A DNA stretch of 64,000 bases from positions 40,320,855-40,384,854 of the forward strand of contig NC_016131.3 of assembly GCF_000005505.3 (NCBI RefSeq). The letters are read 5' to 3'. The position numbers were made by a program, and so were the translations under genes. Position 1 is the stretch's first letter; each line of letters starts with the position of its first letter. This DNA is from Brachypodium distachyon (lineage: Eukaryota > Streptophyta > Magnoliopsida > Poales > Poaceae). Below the pieces are notes generated by a model that worked only from the letters and a program-made list of their open reading frames with translations, was not told the DNA's origin and ran no database searches. Shown here piece after piece: positions 22,235-33,915 of this stretch.

Positions 22235-25200
22235 ATGGCACCCAAAGGCCCAGCACGTCCCAAGGGCGCCAGCAGCAAAGGGGAGAAGAGCGGCAAGAAG
22301 GAAATGTCGGAGCGAGAGCGCAGGGACAAGGAGAAGAGGGCCCAGTTCGCGTTCTTCAAGCCCGGCTACAACGGCGAGGCTGTGGAGAAACTGTGCTTGG
22401 CGGTGGCCACTAAGCACAACGAGCACGGCCCGACACGCATCCTGCCCGTCGGGTCGGACCCCGGCGAGCACTACTACCGGGTGTTCGTGAGGTTCATCCT
22501 CTCCGGGTTCGTGCCGCCGCACTCCCTTTTCCTCCATGCTATCCTCTCTGTGTACCGCTTGTAGCTGGCGCAGATTCATCCCACCTCCTTCTTCAAGCTG
22601 GCCGTCTTCCAATACCTCTGCGAGGCGTTCGTGGGGGTGATGCTGTCCGTGGCATTGTTTCGCCACTACTACTATCCTCGCGTCGAGAAGGGCGGGGCGA
22701 TGTCTTCCGGGGTCTCGTTCCGGTTCCGGGACGGGCTCAAATCGGAGTTCATCGTCATGGAGGACCGGAAGATCGAGGCGGAGTGGCGCGCGGACTGGTG
22801 CTGGCTCTACATCGAGGAGAACGACGAGGCCTACACCAAGCCCACCGCGCTGCCGAAGAAGTCCCGCGACTAGCGGGACCGCGACGCCAGGGACACCGAG
22901 CTCGCGCCGATCTGTGACAAGATCGTGGCGCTGCGGCGTGCAGGGCTCACGGATCTGGACGTGGCCCGGAACTTCATCGCGAGGCGCATTGATCCGCTGT
23001 AGCACTGAACCCACCCGGTCTGGACCTACTCGGGGGAAAGCGACCGGATGAGGCTGCAGCGAGGCAGGCTCACGATGGAGCAGATCCGCACGTGGCTCAC
23101 GGGGATCACCGGCGACAACTCCCCCTTCACCGGGCTTCCTCCGGGTGTGACCGCGCGTTACGCGAATGTCGCCAACCAGAGGGCCAGCAACTACCCACCC
23201 TGCAACGAGTGGGGCATCATGGCGGGAACTCCGTCGAGCAGCCCTCCCCCGCGACCAAGGGCCCGGACCGGGAAGCAACCGGTGGCCAAAAGCGAGGAGG
23301 AGGAGGAGGATGACTCGAACGGGGATTCCGAGGGGCCGGTGGGTGCCTCCGCCGGCCACGACACCTCCCGCGAGGTCGCCGACACCTCTGGGGACAAGGG
23401 GTCCCGGGGTGCCGACAGCCCCGCGGGAGGGGACAGCGACGACGACGATGTCGTGCCGCTGTCCCGCCTGCCCGCCGTGCAATGGAGCCAGCGCGGGGGC
23501 AGCCCACCAGCTCGGGGCTCAGCCCCCGGCGCGGTGGGGGGCTCCGGCGGTAGCGGGAGCGCTCCGCCAACGTGGAAGGCGCTTCTTGCGGGGGAATCTT
23601 CGCCGACCGCAAGCTGGTGTTGAACCCAGCGAGGTAAGTCCTTTTCCCTTAACCCATGCTTCCTGTTGCCCTTGGCATCTTTTCGACGAATAATTCTTCT
23701 TGCTTCAGGCCAGCAGGGAAGAGGGGTCCGGTGAGCTCTCCACCGGCAACCTCGAGCAAGAAGCCACGCACAGCCCTCGGCCCGAGTGGGGGAAGCCCCC
23801 AGGTCTGGACGGGGGACGCGGCGATGGCGGCGGCAGTGGGTGTGGGCCACGCCGCCCAGACCGCAAGCAAGCCGGCGGCCCCGGGAGCAGGTGCGCCCAG
23901 CAACTTGGTCGGGAACATTTCTCTTTTTTTTTCCTTTTCAGCGCCTAACACTTCTTGTCTGCTCTCTTGTCCAGGTCCGGGAAGCATTGCCGGGGCTGAT
24001 CCGGCAACGATCGACGGCAACCGCCAAGAGGCGACTTAAGCAGGGGGAGGGGACACTGCGCAAGGTACAACAGGCCCGCCGCAGCATTCCCCCTCGTCGC
24101 CTTTTCATGTCCTACGCTTCGTTCTTATTTCTAACAGTTCTCCTTGCAGCCCCTCCTGCCGCCGCAACTGCGGGAGCGGAGGCCGCAGAGGTCACCCCAG
24201 GGGGCAGGGATGAGCTCGGGGCCGGTGGAAGCGGAAGGACGCGACCGATGCAGAAGCCACCCCTGAGGTGACGGTGGAGCAACCCCCCACTGGACGGACC
24301 GGGGACGGTGGGGGCTCTCCCGGTGTCCAAGCCACCGACCTGGTGTTAACCGGGGACGCAGCGGACACCGGGCCTGAGCCCCTCGATCTCGCCGCACCGG
24401 AGGCCGGCAGCGAGCATCCGCCTAGCCCCCAGGCGGAGGCAAGGGATGAGCTCGGGGCCGGTGGAAGCGGAAGGACGCGCTCGCCTTTGCCTGCACCCGA
24501 GTAGGTGGTGCGGTCACAAACGGTGGCCGCAGGTGCCTCCTCGAGTTCCGGGGCGATTGCGGGCGCAGGGTGGGGTCCGCTGAACTGGGACCCCAGCATC
24601 TTCGACCAGGGGCACGAGATCATAGAGGGCATCAAGCGGCAGCAGCTGGGATTCATCAGCTGCTACAACAGGGTGCACCAACAGCTCTCGGCAGCCCAGG
24701 GTCGGCTGGACGGCGCGCGGGAGGAAGTCGAGGAGCGTCGGCAGGAGCTGGCGTGCCTCCAGGAGGAGATCCGGGTGGCGCAGCAAGCCCGAGCCGAGGC
24801 ATCCGAGCCCTCGGTCCCGGAAGCGCACATCCAGCGCCAGCTACAGGAGCTGCACATGGAGCACCAGTAGGTGCTCGAAACGGTGGAGGCGGACGCGCCA
24901 AGGGGGAGCACCAGGATGCACTCAGGGGCTTCCAGGAGCGCCTCGACAAGAAGAGCGGGCTCATCTCCAGCTACTCCTCCGAGATCCAGCAGCTGCGGCA
25001 GCAACTCGGGGAGCAGGCCACGGCAGCCCAGGCTGCGGCGACGCGAGCCGCGTCCCGGGAGAAGGAGTTGCAGGAACAGCTCCAAGCCCGGGTACGCGAG
25101 TTCCAGGAGCAACTCAAGGCCGCGACGGACGCCAACGCAGCCCTGAAGGGCGAGCTGGACGTCGCGAGGAACGATCTTTGACATCTCGACGAGGAAAACT

Positions 25201-25734
25201 CGGAGAAGACGTCGGAGATCTCCCGGCTGAAGGATGAGCTCCGGAGCCAGAAGGCGGAGACCGAGCTCGCCCGCCGCAACCACGCGAAGCTCGGGAGCCA
25301 GCGCCAAGAAAACACGGCTCTGCTCCGCAGGTTGGCGGAGGTGGGAAATTAGTCGCTGGCGAAGCTGGGGGGTACCCCCTGCAGCCATCGACGGCAGCGA
25401 CGTCCGCACCCTCATCCCCTTCTTCGTGGAGTTCGTGGGGAGGCTGACGGCCGCGGAGGACCGCATCCGCAGCTTCGGGGACCGGCAAGTGAGTGTCGCC
25501 GCATCTTAGGTTGCCGGTGCCATCGTGCCGAGGGTCCACCAGGCCTACCCGGAGTTCCCCTTCGAGACCATCTTCAACGACTGGTCGCCGGAGGAGAACA
25601 AGGAGGAGCACGCCAACGCCATCAGCTGCTTCGTCGACGAGATGGTCGCGCGTATGACGGGGTAGGCTGGTGCTAGTGACGATGAGGAGGAGGCCGCCAC
25701 CGAGTCCACCGCCCCGGAGGCACCCCCTGCGTAG
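22235..25734 (+). pseudogene. Antisense ORF (aORF) of the Tat element, Transposase_28-like
   Basis: It runs opposite to gag-pol. The N-terminal part begins at the ATG at 22,235 and is Lys/Arg-rich, followed by the plant 'putative gypsy type transposon' (Transposase_28/PF04195-like) region with SGFVPPHSLF and QIHPTSFFKLAVFQYLCEAFVG. The middle is low-complexity, acidic and Pro/Gly-rich. The last third (24,570-25,330) is a long Gln/Glu/Ala-rich coiled coil, with a short acidic tail ending near 25,734. In-frame stops at about 22,562, 22,871, 23,000 and 23,007, and others later, break it. GT/AG-like joints near 23,634-23,708 suggest introns. The function of such ORFs is unknown; they are not proven transposases. 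Confidence 0.7.
24200..24485 (+). repeat. Direct repeat inside the antisense ORF
   Basis: A block of about 38 bases beginning GGGATGAGCTCGGGGCCGGT occurs at about 24,207-24,243 and again at about 24,446-24,482, nearly identical, 239 bases apart. Both lie in the low-complexity linker, so this looks like an internal duplication of the ORF. Confidence 0.75.
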
Positions 25735-25739
25735 CCATT

Positions 25740-27147
25740 CCCTGTAGTTTTCTTCTTCTTTTTGTTCTCCTGCAATCGGCGCGAGGTGCCTTATTTCATG
25801 TTAGCCTTTTGTCACTGAATGTTATCCGTGAACTCGTTTGTTTGAATTTTATTTTATCCAATGCCATTTTACTTGCTTTTCCGCCTACGACTAGCTTGCC
25901 GGGGAGGGGCTCTGTCTTTCCCATGCTTTAACCTTGTGTATCCGGGGACTCGCCAACTACATGCTTGGCCAGACTAGGGACCCGGGACGGACCCATGGTG
26001 CCAACCTAGGACCAAACAGCAGCGGCTAGCCACTCTGCCTGCGGGTTAACTACCCCAGCGCGCACGCCTCCGGGACGGACCTGCGAACTACGTGTGGGGG
26101 GCGTCCTCCCCCCGCATGCGTCCTTCCTACACTCCAGCTACACGGGGACTGAGCTTACCTCAGCAAACCAGTGTGATTAAAGGAAGAACTAAGGACTCAA
26201 AACAAAATACTTAGCTTTCCATTCTCTTTGCTCTTGGAGCACCTCGTTGAGAGCTGTGGCAAGGACGCGGTGGCAGTGCACCCTCCGGTGGCACACATGG
26301 AGGCATGCACCACCACCGCGTCTTCGCGACGCCTCTCGTCTCTTGCATCACCATTTCTGGTGTCCTTCCATAAGAGATGTGGCAGGGCCGCGATGGTGGG
26401 AGCACCCTCAGCGACAAGCGCAGAGGGATGCACCACCATCGCCTCTCTACGACATTTCTTACTTTCTTGCCCATTGCTGGTGCCGCGCTTGCTCCGGTCT
26501 TTAAATAGCCAGAGCGCTGCCCTTGCCGCCACACGGATGGGACCGCCGGTTGACGCGTAGAGGCACTGGCCCTGTCTCAGAGTCCTGCATCAAGCCTCGA
26601 AGTAATTGCCATATATGTATAACTTACCCGCAAGACGACGACACCCATGACTGCTGCACGAGCGTCGCAGTGCGCTTTTGTCCCCGCTTTTATCCTGCAT
26701 GTTAAATCTTTGCAATGCCCAGAATTTTTTTCGAAATGCACGAAAAAAGACAACACTAATTGGATGACCTCTGCCTTCGAGCCCCCGGGCACAGAAGAGT
26801 CGACCTCAGACTTGGGTGTGAGCATCTTTTCTATCCCATGGTGCTGTGTAGGCACGCAACACGTTGTGAACGGGTTCACCAACTATTGGTCCTCGTTCGG
26901 CCCGAGAACGAGCTTGGTTTTCAGGGTTCCGGCAGCCCCCTGCTCACAGCCAAGGATGAGGAGGCAATTCTGTGCACCTAGAGCAGGAGACAGAAGCACA
27001 TATTAACAGTAAAGCACAACACTTACTGAAGCAATACTTATCTTTATTCAACTTTGTGCTAGTGGATTACAATCGGGCCTTGCCCGGCTACACTAGCTTA
27101 AAGAGGCACGCTGCCGCAGCGTCACCCGTGGGTAAGGCGCCATCGTT
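25740..27147. other. Non-coding spacer between antisense ORF and pol
   Basis: The 3' ends of the plus-strand antisense ORF and the minus-strand pol face each other across 1.4 kb. No credible coding frame is present. It holds a short tandem repeat (26,255-26,490) and several T-rich stretches suited to 3' end formation. I see no separate gene. Confidence 0.55.
26255..26490. repeat. Two-unit tandem repeat of about 120 bp
   Basis: Unit 1 begins TGTGGCAAGGACGCGGTGG at 26,255 and unit 2 TGTGGCAGGGCCGCGATGG at 26,379. Both continue with ATGCACCACCA(C/T)CGC and end at an ATT(T/G)CTGGTG block. Clearly diverged; internal to the Tat element. Confidence 0.7.
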
Positions 27148-28597
27148 TCACGGGTAGAACTTGCGCATGTGCTCAATGTTCCAACTATTGGGCACCGGCA
27201 AGACTTCTTCGGTTTCCAGCCGGACAGCCGCCGGTCTGGTCACCTGCACTACCCGGAAAGGGCCTTCCTAGTTTGGATTCAACTTGTTCCCGGCCTTCGT
27301 TCCTTGTATCCGGCGCAGGACGAGGTCTCCAACCTTGAGCCCCCGGGGACGGACTCTCCTGTCGTGATAACGACGGAGTCCCTGCTGGCAGCCTGCAGCT
27401 CGCATAGCAGCCCGGCATCGAATCTCCTCGATGAAGGTAAGGTCATCAATCCTCTGCACATGTTGGCTCTTGTCGCCGTATAGGAGTACCCGAGGTGACC
27501 CATGCTTGAGCTCGAAGGGCAGCACAACTTCTGCCCCGTAGACGAGGGCAAACGGAGTTTGACCCGTCGCCCGACTTGGTGTGGTCCGTATCGACCATAG
27601 CACGGGCTGGAGTTCTTCAACCAAGTCTTTTCCATGGCCCTTGAGCTTGTGAAAGGTTCCCGTTTTGAGCCCCCGCAATACCTCTGCGTTGGTGCGCTCC
27701 ACTTGCCCGTTGCTCCTCGGATGAGTGACAGAGGCAAAGTGAATTTTAGTGCCCATGTCCTCGTAGTAAGCTTGGAACACCGCACTATTGAATTGCGTGC
27801 CATTATCGGTGATGATGCCGTTAGGCACACCAAACCGGCACACAATGCCCTTGAAAAACTTGATGGCCGCCTGTGCCATGACAGCTCGGACAGGCTCCAC
27901 CTTGATCCACTTCGAGAACTTGTCGATGACCATGAGTAGGTACTCGTAGCCGCCAACTGCTCTCGGTAATTTCCCAACGATGTCCAGCCCCCAGACCGCA
28001 AACGGCCACGAGGACGGGATGACTTGCAGGGCTTGCGCTGGCTGGTTGCTCTTCTTGGCGTGAAACTGGCACGCTTCACAAGTCTTGACTAGTCGCTCGG
28101 CATCGGCTAATGCTGTTGGCCAGTAGAAGCCGTGCCGGTATGCTTTTCCAGCTAGCGCCCTGGAGGCCACATGGTGCGAGCATGTGCCTCGATGGATATC
28201 CTCCAGTAGTGTGCGCCCTTCTTCCTGGGGCACGCAGAGGAGCATAACTCTATTAGGACGCCTCCGGTAGATATCCCCATCCACCAGAGCGTACACCTTG
28301 GCTTGCCACTCTCTCCGCGGCAACGTCTTTCTCCGGGAGGGTCCCGTCCCTGAGGCAGCGAACAATATCCGCCCCCCAGGGTGGCGGTTCCTGGCCCGCG
28401 CATGCCACGAGGTTTGTGGTATGGTGCCCTACAGCTGCGGGGTCTCCCTGGGTTGCCGGAGGGGCTTCCTCGGCAACCGTCTTGGGATCGACAGAGGGCT
28501 TTAACTGCCTCTGTACGAACACCCCAGGAGGCACCTTGCTGCGTTCCGCTGCCCACTTGGACAGTTCATCCGCAACAAAGTTGTTCTTGCGCTTCAC
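27148..28597 (-). pseudogene. Tat element integrase
   Basis: Read right to left, a linker with NNFVADELSKW leads into a zinc-binding HHCC region (ending C-E-A-C). The catalytic core carries D in GLDIVGKL, D in ITDNGTQF and E in NGQVERTNAEV. The C-terminal part ends with EGPFRVVQVTRPAAVRLE and a stop near 27,148. An in-frame TAG (about 27,268) stands where a Trp is expected before EGPFRVV, and a frameshift lies near 28,300-28,360. It integrates retroelement DNA in intact relatives; this copy cannot be made whole. Confidence 0.85.
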
Positions 28598-28636
28598 GTT
28601 CTCAAACCGAAGTCCCTTGAACTTGGACTTCGGCTT

Positions 28637-29505
28637 TCACACTTCCTCCATGTACGCTGCCATATGTGGGCAGTCGTAGTCCTTGTTCACCTGGTTTATC
28701 ACGAGTTGTGAATCCCCCGAACAACCAGACGCTTGATGTCGAGGGCGATCGCCGCGCGTAGCCCGGCTAGCAGCCCCTCGTACTCTGTTGTGTTGTTCGT
28801 GGAGTTGGCGAAGTCGAGTTGTATCACGAATTTGAGTTGGTCTCCAGTGGGCGACTTGATCATCAGTCCGGTCCCGGCACCTTGCAGGCAGAAGTCGCCG
28901 TCGAAGTACATGACCCAGTACCCTTCGTCCAATCTGCCGGGAAAGCTTGCTTCCAGCTCTTCTCCCTCTATCTCTGTTGACGTCCACTCCGCGACAAAGT
29001 AGGCGAGAGCGGCGCTCTTGATGCTTTTGGTATTCGCGAAACGTAGCCCGAACTCCGCCAGCTCCATTCTCCACTCGACCACCCTCCCGGTGGCTTCACG
29101 GTTGACGAGGGCCCGCTCGAGGTAGAACCCCGACACCACCGTGATGTTGTGCGCCTGAAAATAATGGCGCAACTTCCGTGAAGCGAGCAGGATCCCAAGC
29201 AAAAGCTTCTGGACCTGCGGGTACCGTACCCAGGCATCGCGCAACACCGTGCTGACGAAATACACGGGGTGCTGCATTAGCCGCTTGCGGGGGGCAGCCG
29301 GAGTGGACTGCCCATCTGCCCCCGGGGAAGAGGTGGTAACCGGGACTTGTTCTTCCCTCTCGGCAATGAGCACGAAGCTCACTACCTGATCTGTTGCTGC
29401 CAAGTATAGCAGCAATGGTTCGCCTGGTTTGGGGCGACGAGGACCGGCGGCGACTTCAGAGACTGCTTCAAGTCCTGGAAGGACACTTCCGCCTCGGGGG
29501 TCCAA
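28637..29505 (-). pseudogene. Tat element RNase H and second (archaeal-type) RNase H
   Basis: The first RNase H is diverged but shows HPVYFVSTVLRDAWVRYPQVQK and SRKLRHYFQ. A second RNase H follows, with YFDGDFCLQGAGTGLMI, TNNTTEYEGLLAGLRAA, and DSQLVINQVN after a frameshift near 28,700. A second domain of this type is a lineage mark of Tat elements (established knowledge). It degrades the RNA strand of hybrids. Confidence 0.8.
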
Positions 29506-29527
29506 TTGATTGGGCCCTTCTTATTCA

Positions 29528-30387
29528 TTACCTTGAAGAAAGGCAGTGCTCGCTTGCCCAGCCTTGAGATGAAACGCCCGAGCGCTGCAACGCACCCGTT
29601 GAGGCGCTAGACATCTCTAACCTTGCGAGTGCCTCCATCTTCTCGATTGCCTCGATCTTCTGTGGATTGGCTTCGATTCCCCGGTGAGACAGTAAGAAGC
29701 CCAGCAAGTGCCCTGAGTCCACGCCGAACGTGCACTTCTCGGGATTAAGCTTGAGCTTGATCCTTCGGAAATTATCGAATGTCTCCTGCAGGTCGCCGAC
29801 GAGCGAGTCCCTGCGCCGCGACTTGACGACGATATCGTCCATGTAGGCCTTGATATTCCAGCCTAGTTGGGGTCCTAGACACTCGCGCAAAGCGTGCTGA
29901 AATGTCGAGCCCGCGTTCTTGAGCCCGAAAGGCATGCATGTATAACAGTAGCAGCCAACCAGGGTGATAAACGCTATTTTCTCCTCATCTTTGACCGCCA
30001 TCTTAATCTGATGGTAGCCGGAGAAGGCATCCAGAAAGCATAAAGACTCACAACCTGCTGTGAATCTACTATTTGATCGATCCGGGGTACAGGGAAGGGG
30101 TCCTTAGGACATGTACGATTGAGATCAGTGAAATCTACACACATGCGCAAATTATTCCCAGCCTTAGGGACTACAACAGGATTTGCTAACCAAGTAGGGT
30201 ACAACACTTCCCTAATTGCCCCGACGTTCTTGAGCTTCTCCACTTCTTGCTGGATGAAGTCCTTGCGTTCCTGTGCTTGCCGGCGAACCTTCTGCTTGAT
30301 GGCCCGCGCGTCTGGCCCCACCGCCAGCCGATGCTCGATCACCTCCCTGGGGACTCCGGGAAGATCTGACGGCTCCCAAGCGAACAC
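29528..30387 (-). pseudogene. Tat element reverse transcriptase
   Basis: Two overlapping frames together cover the enzyme. The N-terminal part has VVVPKAGNNLRMCVDFTDLN and CPKDPFPVPRID. After a frameshift near 30,000-30,050 the second part has CMPFGLKNAGSTFQ, the catalytic AYMDDIVVKS motif and LNPEKCTFGV. A further frameshift falls near 29,620. The motifs are intact but the frame is not. Confidence 0.85.
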
Positions 30388-30761
30388 GTCAGAATTCTCC
30401 CGAAGGAAGACGATGAGGGCGCTTTCCTATTTGTCACCGAGGCTCGCACCGATGGAGACGGTACGTGCCTCGTTGCCGGCATGCAGGGGCACCTTCTTGA
30501 CATTGGCGCCCTCCTCCTTCAGCTTCATGCCCTTGCTAATGCGCGGGCTGGAGCTGGAGCGGCCCCCGGTGTCCTGTCCGGGGGCGTCTTGTGCCTTCTT
30601 CTGTGCGGGCTGTTCACCCGCAAGTGGATCCTCGTTCCCAGCAACGCCGTAGTCGTCGGAATCCGCCACTGCGGAGGCCTTTACGACCTCACCCACGCAC
30701 CAAGCGGCGTCCTTCAGATCGCACTTGATGGAGAGTACACCGTACGTTGACGGCATCTTCA

Positions 30762-31355
30762 TCACGCCATTGGCGCAATGGGTTGTCGCCATGAACTGAT
30801 CAGCGCCGGCCAACCAATAATCCCGTTGTACGGCAACGGGGGGTGAGCCACGTCAAAAACGACATGCTCAGTCCGAAACGCCTCCCGAGACCCGAAGGTC
30901 ACCAGGAGCGTGATTCGCCCCATGGGCTGCACCACTCCAGGGTTGATTCCCCGGAACGGGTCGGTGGGCTTCATTTGCTCCAGAGGCAGCTGAAGCTTTT
31001 CCACCAATTTGGCAGGCAGGAGGTTAAGGCTTGCCCCGTTGTCCACCAGAACCTTGATCACCGTCACATTGTTTATGATCGGTGACACCACGAGAGGCAG
31101 TACCCCTGATCCCAAGGGACAAATCGGATGATCGTCCGAGTTGAAGGTGATCGGCACATGCGACCACCTCAACGGCTGCTGCGCCTCCACGCTGGGGAGG
31201 AGGGCGCAAACCTCACGCGTGAGCCGCTTCACGGCGGCGTGAGACGTGAGAGCGTATGCTCCCCCGTGGATGCAGGCGACGTCGCGGGGCTCCTGGAAGC
31301 CGGGCTCGTCGGCGTCGTCACTGCAGTCGTCCTCGCGCTGTTTGGCATGAGGCAT
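30762..31355 (-). pseudogene. Tat element protease region
   Basis: A retropepsin-like segment contains VLVDNGASLNLLP, where the usual D-(S/T/G)-G active site reads D-N-G, and later YNGIIGWPAL, which matches the second conserved Ile/Leu-Ile-Gly patch. The frame is open for about 198 codons but is out of register with gag and RT. Confidence 0.75.
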
Positions 31356-32674
31356 GTCGCATTCCTGGAGAGGCCGGTCTTTGTCACTGCAGGCTTGACC
31401 GCGACCCCCCGCGGGTTCTCCTTTGTCGCCGCCGCCGGCTGCCCCCCGGCCCGCTCCGTTGCGGGGGTTGTTCGGGCAATCTCGGGAGAGGTGTTCGATA
31501 TCCCCTCAGTTGAAGCAAACCCCGGCAGCATGGCGCTCCTCATGGCGCTGCTCGTGCTTCTCCTTGATGGTCTGGAGAGTGCGGCAGTCGTGCGCGTCGT
31601 GGGTGGTGTTGGTGTGGATGGGGCAGCACGCGGCCGCCACCGGCTTGCTACCCGATGCTCCTGCCGACGCCGCCTTCTTAGTGGGCCTCTGGGGAGCCCC
31701 CGGTTCCGCGGCAAGCACTTGCTTCCCGCCGCGCTTCCGGGAGCCCTTCTTCCCGGAGCCCTCAGGTGGGTTTGCTGCCGCCTTGGTGGGAAGCTCAGGC
31801 GCTAGGCATCCTTTCTTGGCCATCGCGCACCTGTGCGCGAGAGCGTAGAGATCTCTCGTGGTCCGGATCGGGTGCGTGTTCAACTTCTCACGTATCTTCG
31901 GGTCACGGACGTTGATGGAGTAAGTGTTGATGATGGCGGCTACTTCCGCCTCTGGGATGGAGTAGGAGATGTTGGAGAACCTGTTGGTGAAGTCCCGCAA
32001 CGTCTCCCCCGGTTTCTGCACTACCGTGTGTAGCTCTGCCATGGTCCCCAGGCGCTTGTAGCCACCCTGGAACACGTTCACAACCTACTCGCGCAGGTCA
32101 GCCTAGGAGGCGATGGACCCGGCGGGCAGGTTGAGCAACAAGGTTCTCGCTGACCCTTTTAGGACCATCGGGAACCAGTTGGCCCTGACCTTGTCGTCGG
32201 CACTGATAGCGTGCATGCCTAATGTGTAGGTCAGGAGAAAGTTCTTGGGATTCATGGTCCCGTCGTACGTCCCGAGCGCTAGCGCTCGGCACTTACGGGG
32301 CCATGTCACCTGACGCAGCTCGGTGCTCATGGGAGCGTCTTCTTGCTCCTCTATACGCTGGAGCTCCACCTCACGCTGGCACCGACGTCACAAGTGCTGG
32401 CGGAGATCCTCTTGCTGGCGGGCGTTCAGGACGCCCCGCGCGTCACCTGGCGTGACGGTCGGCGACGAGTCCGAGTAGTCCTCCTCGGACGGTTGTCCAT
32501 CGACGCCCGAGGAGGTGGCGGTGGCAGCTGCGGTTGCTGCTGCTGTTGCTGTCGTTGAGGGGACCCTTGGTACCCTTCGCCTTGCGACGCACGTGCGACG
32601 TCGTGGGATCGAGTGCGCATGGCTAGCGTGTCGCGCAAGTCGACCCGGGGCTCGTCTGCCTTCTTGGGTGGCAT
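31236..32674 (-). pseudogene. Tat element gag
   Basis: The start ATG is at 32,674 (MPPKKADEPRVDLRD). A Gln-rich stretch follows, then gag core with GTYDGTMNPKNFLLTYT and MAELHTVVQKPGETLRDFTNRF. A zinc-knuckle-like C-P-I-H...H-D-C segment lies near 31,600. At least two frame breaks (near 32,090 and 32,370-32,430) split it. Gag packages the element's RNA in intact relatives. Confidence 0.75.
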
Positions 32675-32802
32675 GGCGAGCTAGTCGTGGATGATGTCGC
32701 TGGTGAAGGGGCCGATGACGAAGCCGACGGTGAAGACGATGATGAAGCAGATGACGAAGAAGACGACGACGCCGGCGGTCACCCGAAGTTCTCTGCATGC
32801 CC

Positions 32803-32821
32803 CCCTACCTGGCGCGTAAAA
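32803..32821 (-). other. Primer-binding region of the Tat element
   Basis: Directly inside the 5' LTR, read on the minus strand, is TTTTACGCGCCAGGTAGGGG. A GCGCCAGGTAGGGG string next to the LTR is what I recall for Tat elements. The priming tRNA cannot be named from this alone. Confidence 0.5.
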
Positions 32822-33610
32822 TGTCGAAGCACGGAACTCCGATGCCGGGGATGTTGGACACCCCCTTTTTGGTTCGGTGGAGGGCGAGGCGATTGCTCCG
32901 GCGATCGCCGGCATGACGAAAGACACAAAGTGTCGACGCGTGAGTTTACCCAGGTTCGGGCCACCGGGAGGTGTAACACCCTACGTCCTGCTTGGAGTTG
33001 TATTCACAAAAATGTGTGTGTGTTCTTACAGGTTGCCCCGGGGAGTTCCCGGGAGAGCTACTTGTTCTCCTAAGAGATTTTTTGCTATGAACAGGAACAA
33101 TACTCCTTGCTACTACTAACTGCAATTCGAACCCTTTGACCGATGGCCTTGGTCCTTCTTTTATAGTCAAGAGGATACCATAGGTGCCAATGCATGTAGA
33201 GTGACACGTTCCCCATACGTGTGTCATTGCCACAAAACTATCCCTACTGTAGATCCACGCTGGGCTTCATGCAGCGCCCAAGGCACTGTGCATCGTAGGC
33301 AAAACAGCTCCTAGGGTAGCCGCTCTAGACTTGTTGAGCAAGACTAGCCCTGCCGATGTGACTCCTGTCGGTGCATTAAATGCACTGCGCCCGTTGTGTG
33401 GTCTTGTCTCCACTGTTCCGTCGGCCCCACCCACGACCTCCGAAGCCCCAGTACCCGGGAGCGCCCTGGTACCGTTGTCCGGCAAGTTGCGGGGGAGCGA
33501 ACTGGTAGCTTCCCGGGTTCGCCCTTCCCGGGAAGCCGACCTTGCGGGATCCCATCAGTTGCGACCCACGCGTCCCGTGCCAGTGGGGCCCGTGGGCCAC
33601 TGGTACGACA
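32822..33610 (-). repeat. 5' LTR of the Tat element, complete
   Basis: 789 bp, bounded by TGTCG...CGACA, a five-base terminal inverted repeat. A minus-strand TATAAAAG box lies at about 33,157-33,165, about 445 bases into the LTR, a plausible start for the element's RNA. Its outer edge abuts CACTA subterminal sequence at 33,611. Confidence 0.85.
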
Positions 33611-33915
33611 ATGTCGGTCGCATCTTCGCCCGCCACTGATGAATAGATGGTGGCCTCCCCATCTTCGACCCGCCTAACATCATTGCGGGCGCGTGTCGCG
33701 ACCGCCACTGATGTACTATCATTCTTGGCGAGAATCATCAGTGTCGGTCGCTCGTGGAACGACCACCACTGATGTTTTGTACATCACTCGCGGTCGCCTG
33801 AACACGCCCGCCAGTGATGATGCCCATCATCACTGTCAGGAGGTTAGTGGCGGTCGGCCCACCCGTTAGTGATGCACTTTTTCGATCGTTACTGATGACC
33901 GTTTCTGTAGTAGTG
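33611..33915. mobile_element. CACTA (En/Spm) transposon terminus, remnant
   Basis: The outer end is GTTTCTGTAGTAGTG (33901-33915), which in reverse complement is CACTACTACAGAAAC, a CACTA terminus. The 300 bases before it are filled with subterminal copies of a CCGCCACTGATG / GGTCG-type motif in both orientations, as in CACTA ends. TTG after the end may be the 3-base target duplication. The other end and all coding sequence are missing; the Tat LTR starts at the inner edge. Confidence 0.8.

Larger units (their letters stand above)
21211..33610 (-). mobile_element. Tat-lineage Ty3/gypsy LTR retrotransposon with antisense ORF
   Basis: Read on the minus strand the order is 5' LTR (33610-32822), primer-binding region, gag, protease, reverse transcriptase, RNase H, a second RNase H, integrase, then an ORF in the opposite direction (22,235-25,734), polypurine tract, and 3' LTR (21806-21211, truncated). 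The second RNase H and an antisense ORF between pol and the 3' LTR are known marks of the Tat (Retand/Grande/RIRE2-like) lineage. In the 345 bp I compared, the LTRs differ at about 5-6% of sites, so the insertion is a few million years old at usual grass rates. Every coding part has stops or frameshifts. It sits within a CACTA-type element. Confidence 0.88.

Noticed and set aside
22130..23482. 450-codon open frame on the minus strand
   Set aside because: It overlaps the plus-strand antisense ORF in GC-rich DNA, has Arg/Pro/Gly-biased composition and no domain; a shadow frame.
26255..26490. CRISPR-like or satellite array
   Set aside because: Only two diverged units with no spacers, inside a retrotransposon; a simple tandem duplication. 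No CRISPR array is expected in a plant nuclear genome.
31128..31848. Plus-strand frames of 225 and 141 codons
   Set aside because: Shadows of the Tat gag and protease region; low-complexity peptides.
33611..33915. Continuation of the Tat LTR
   Set aside because: The other LTR ends at 21,806 with the same ACGACA edge and is followed by different sequence; the block ends in a CACTA terminus instead.
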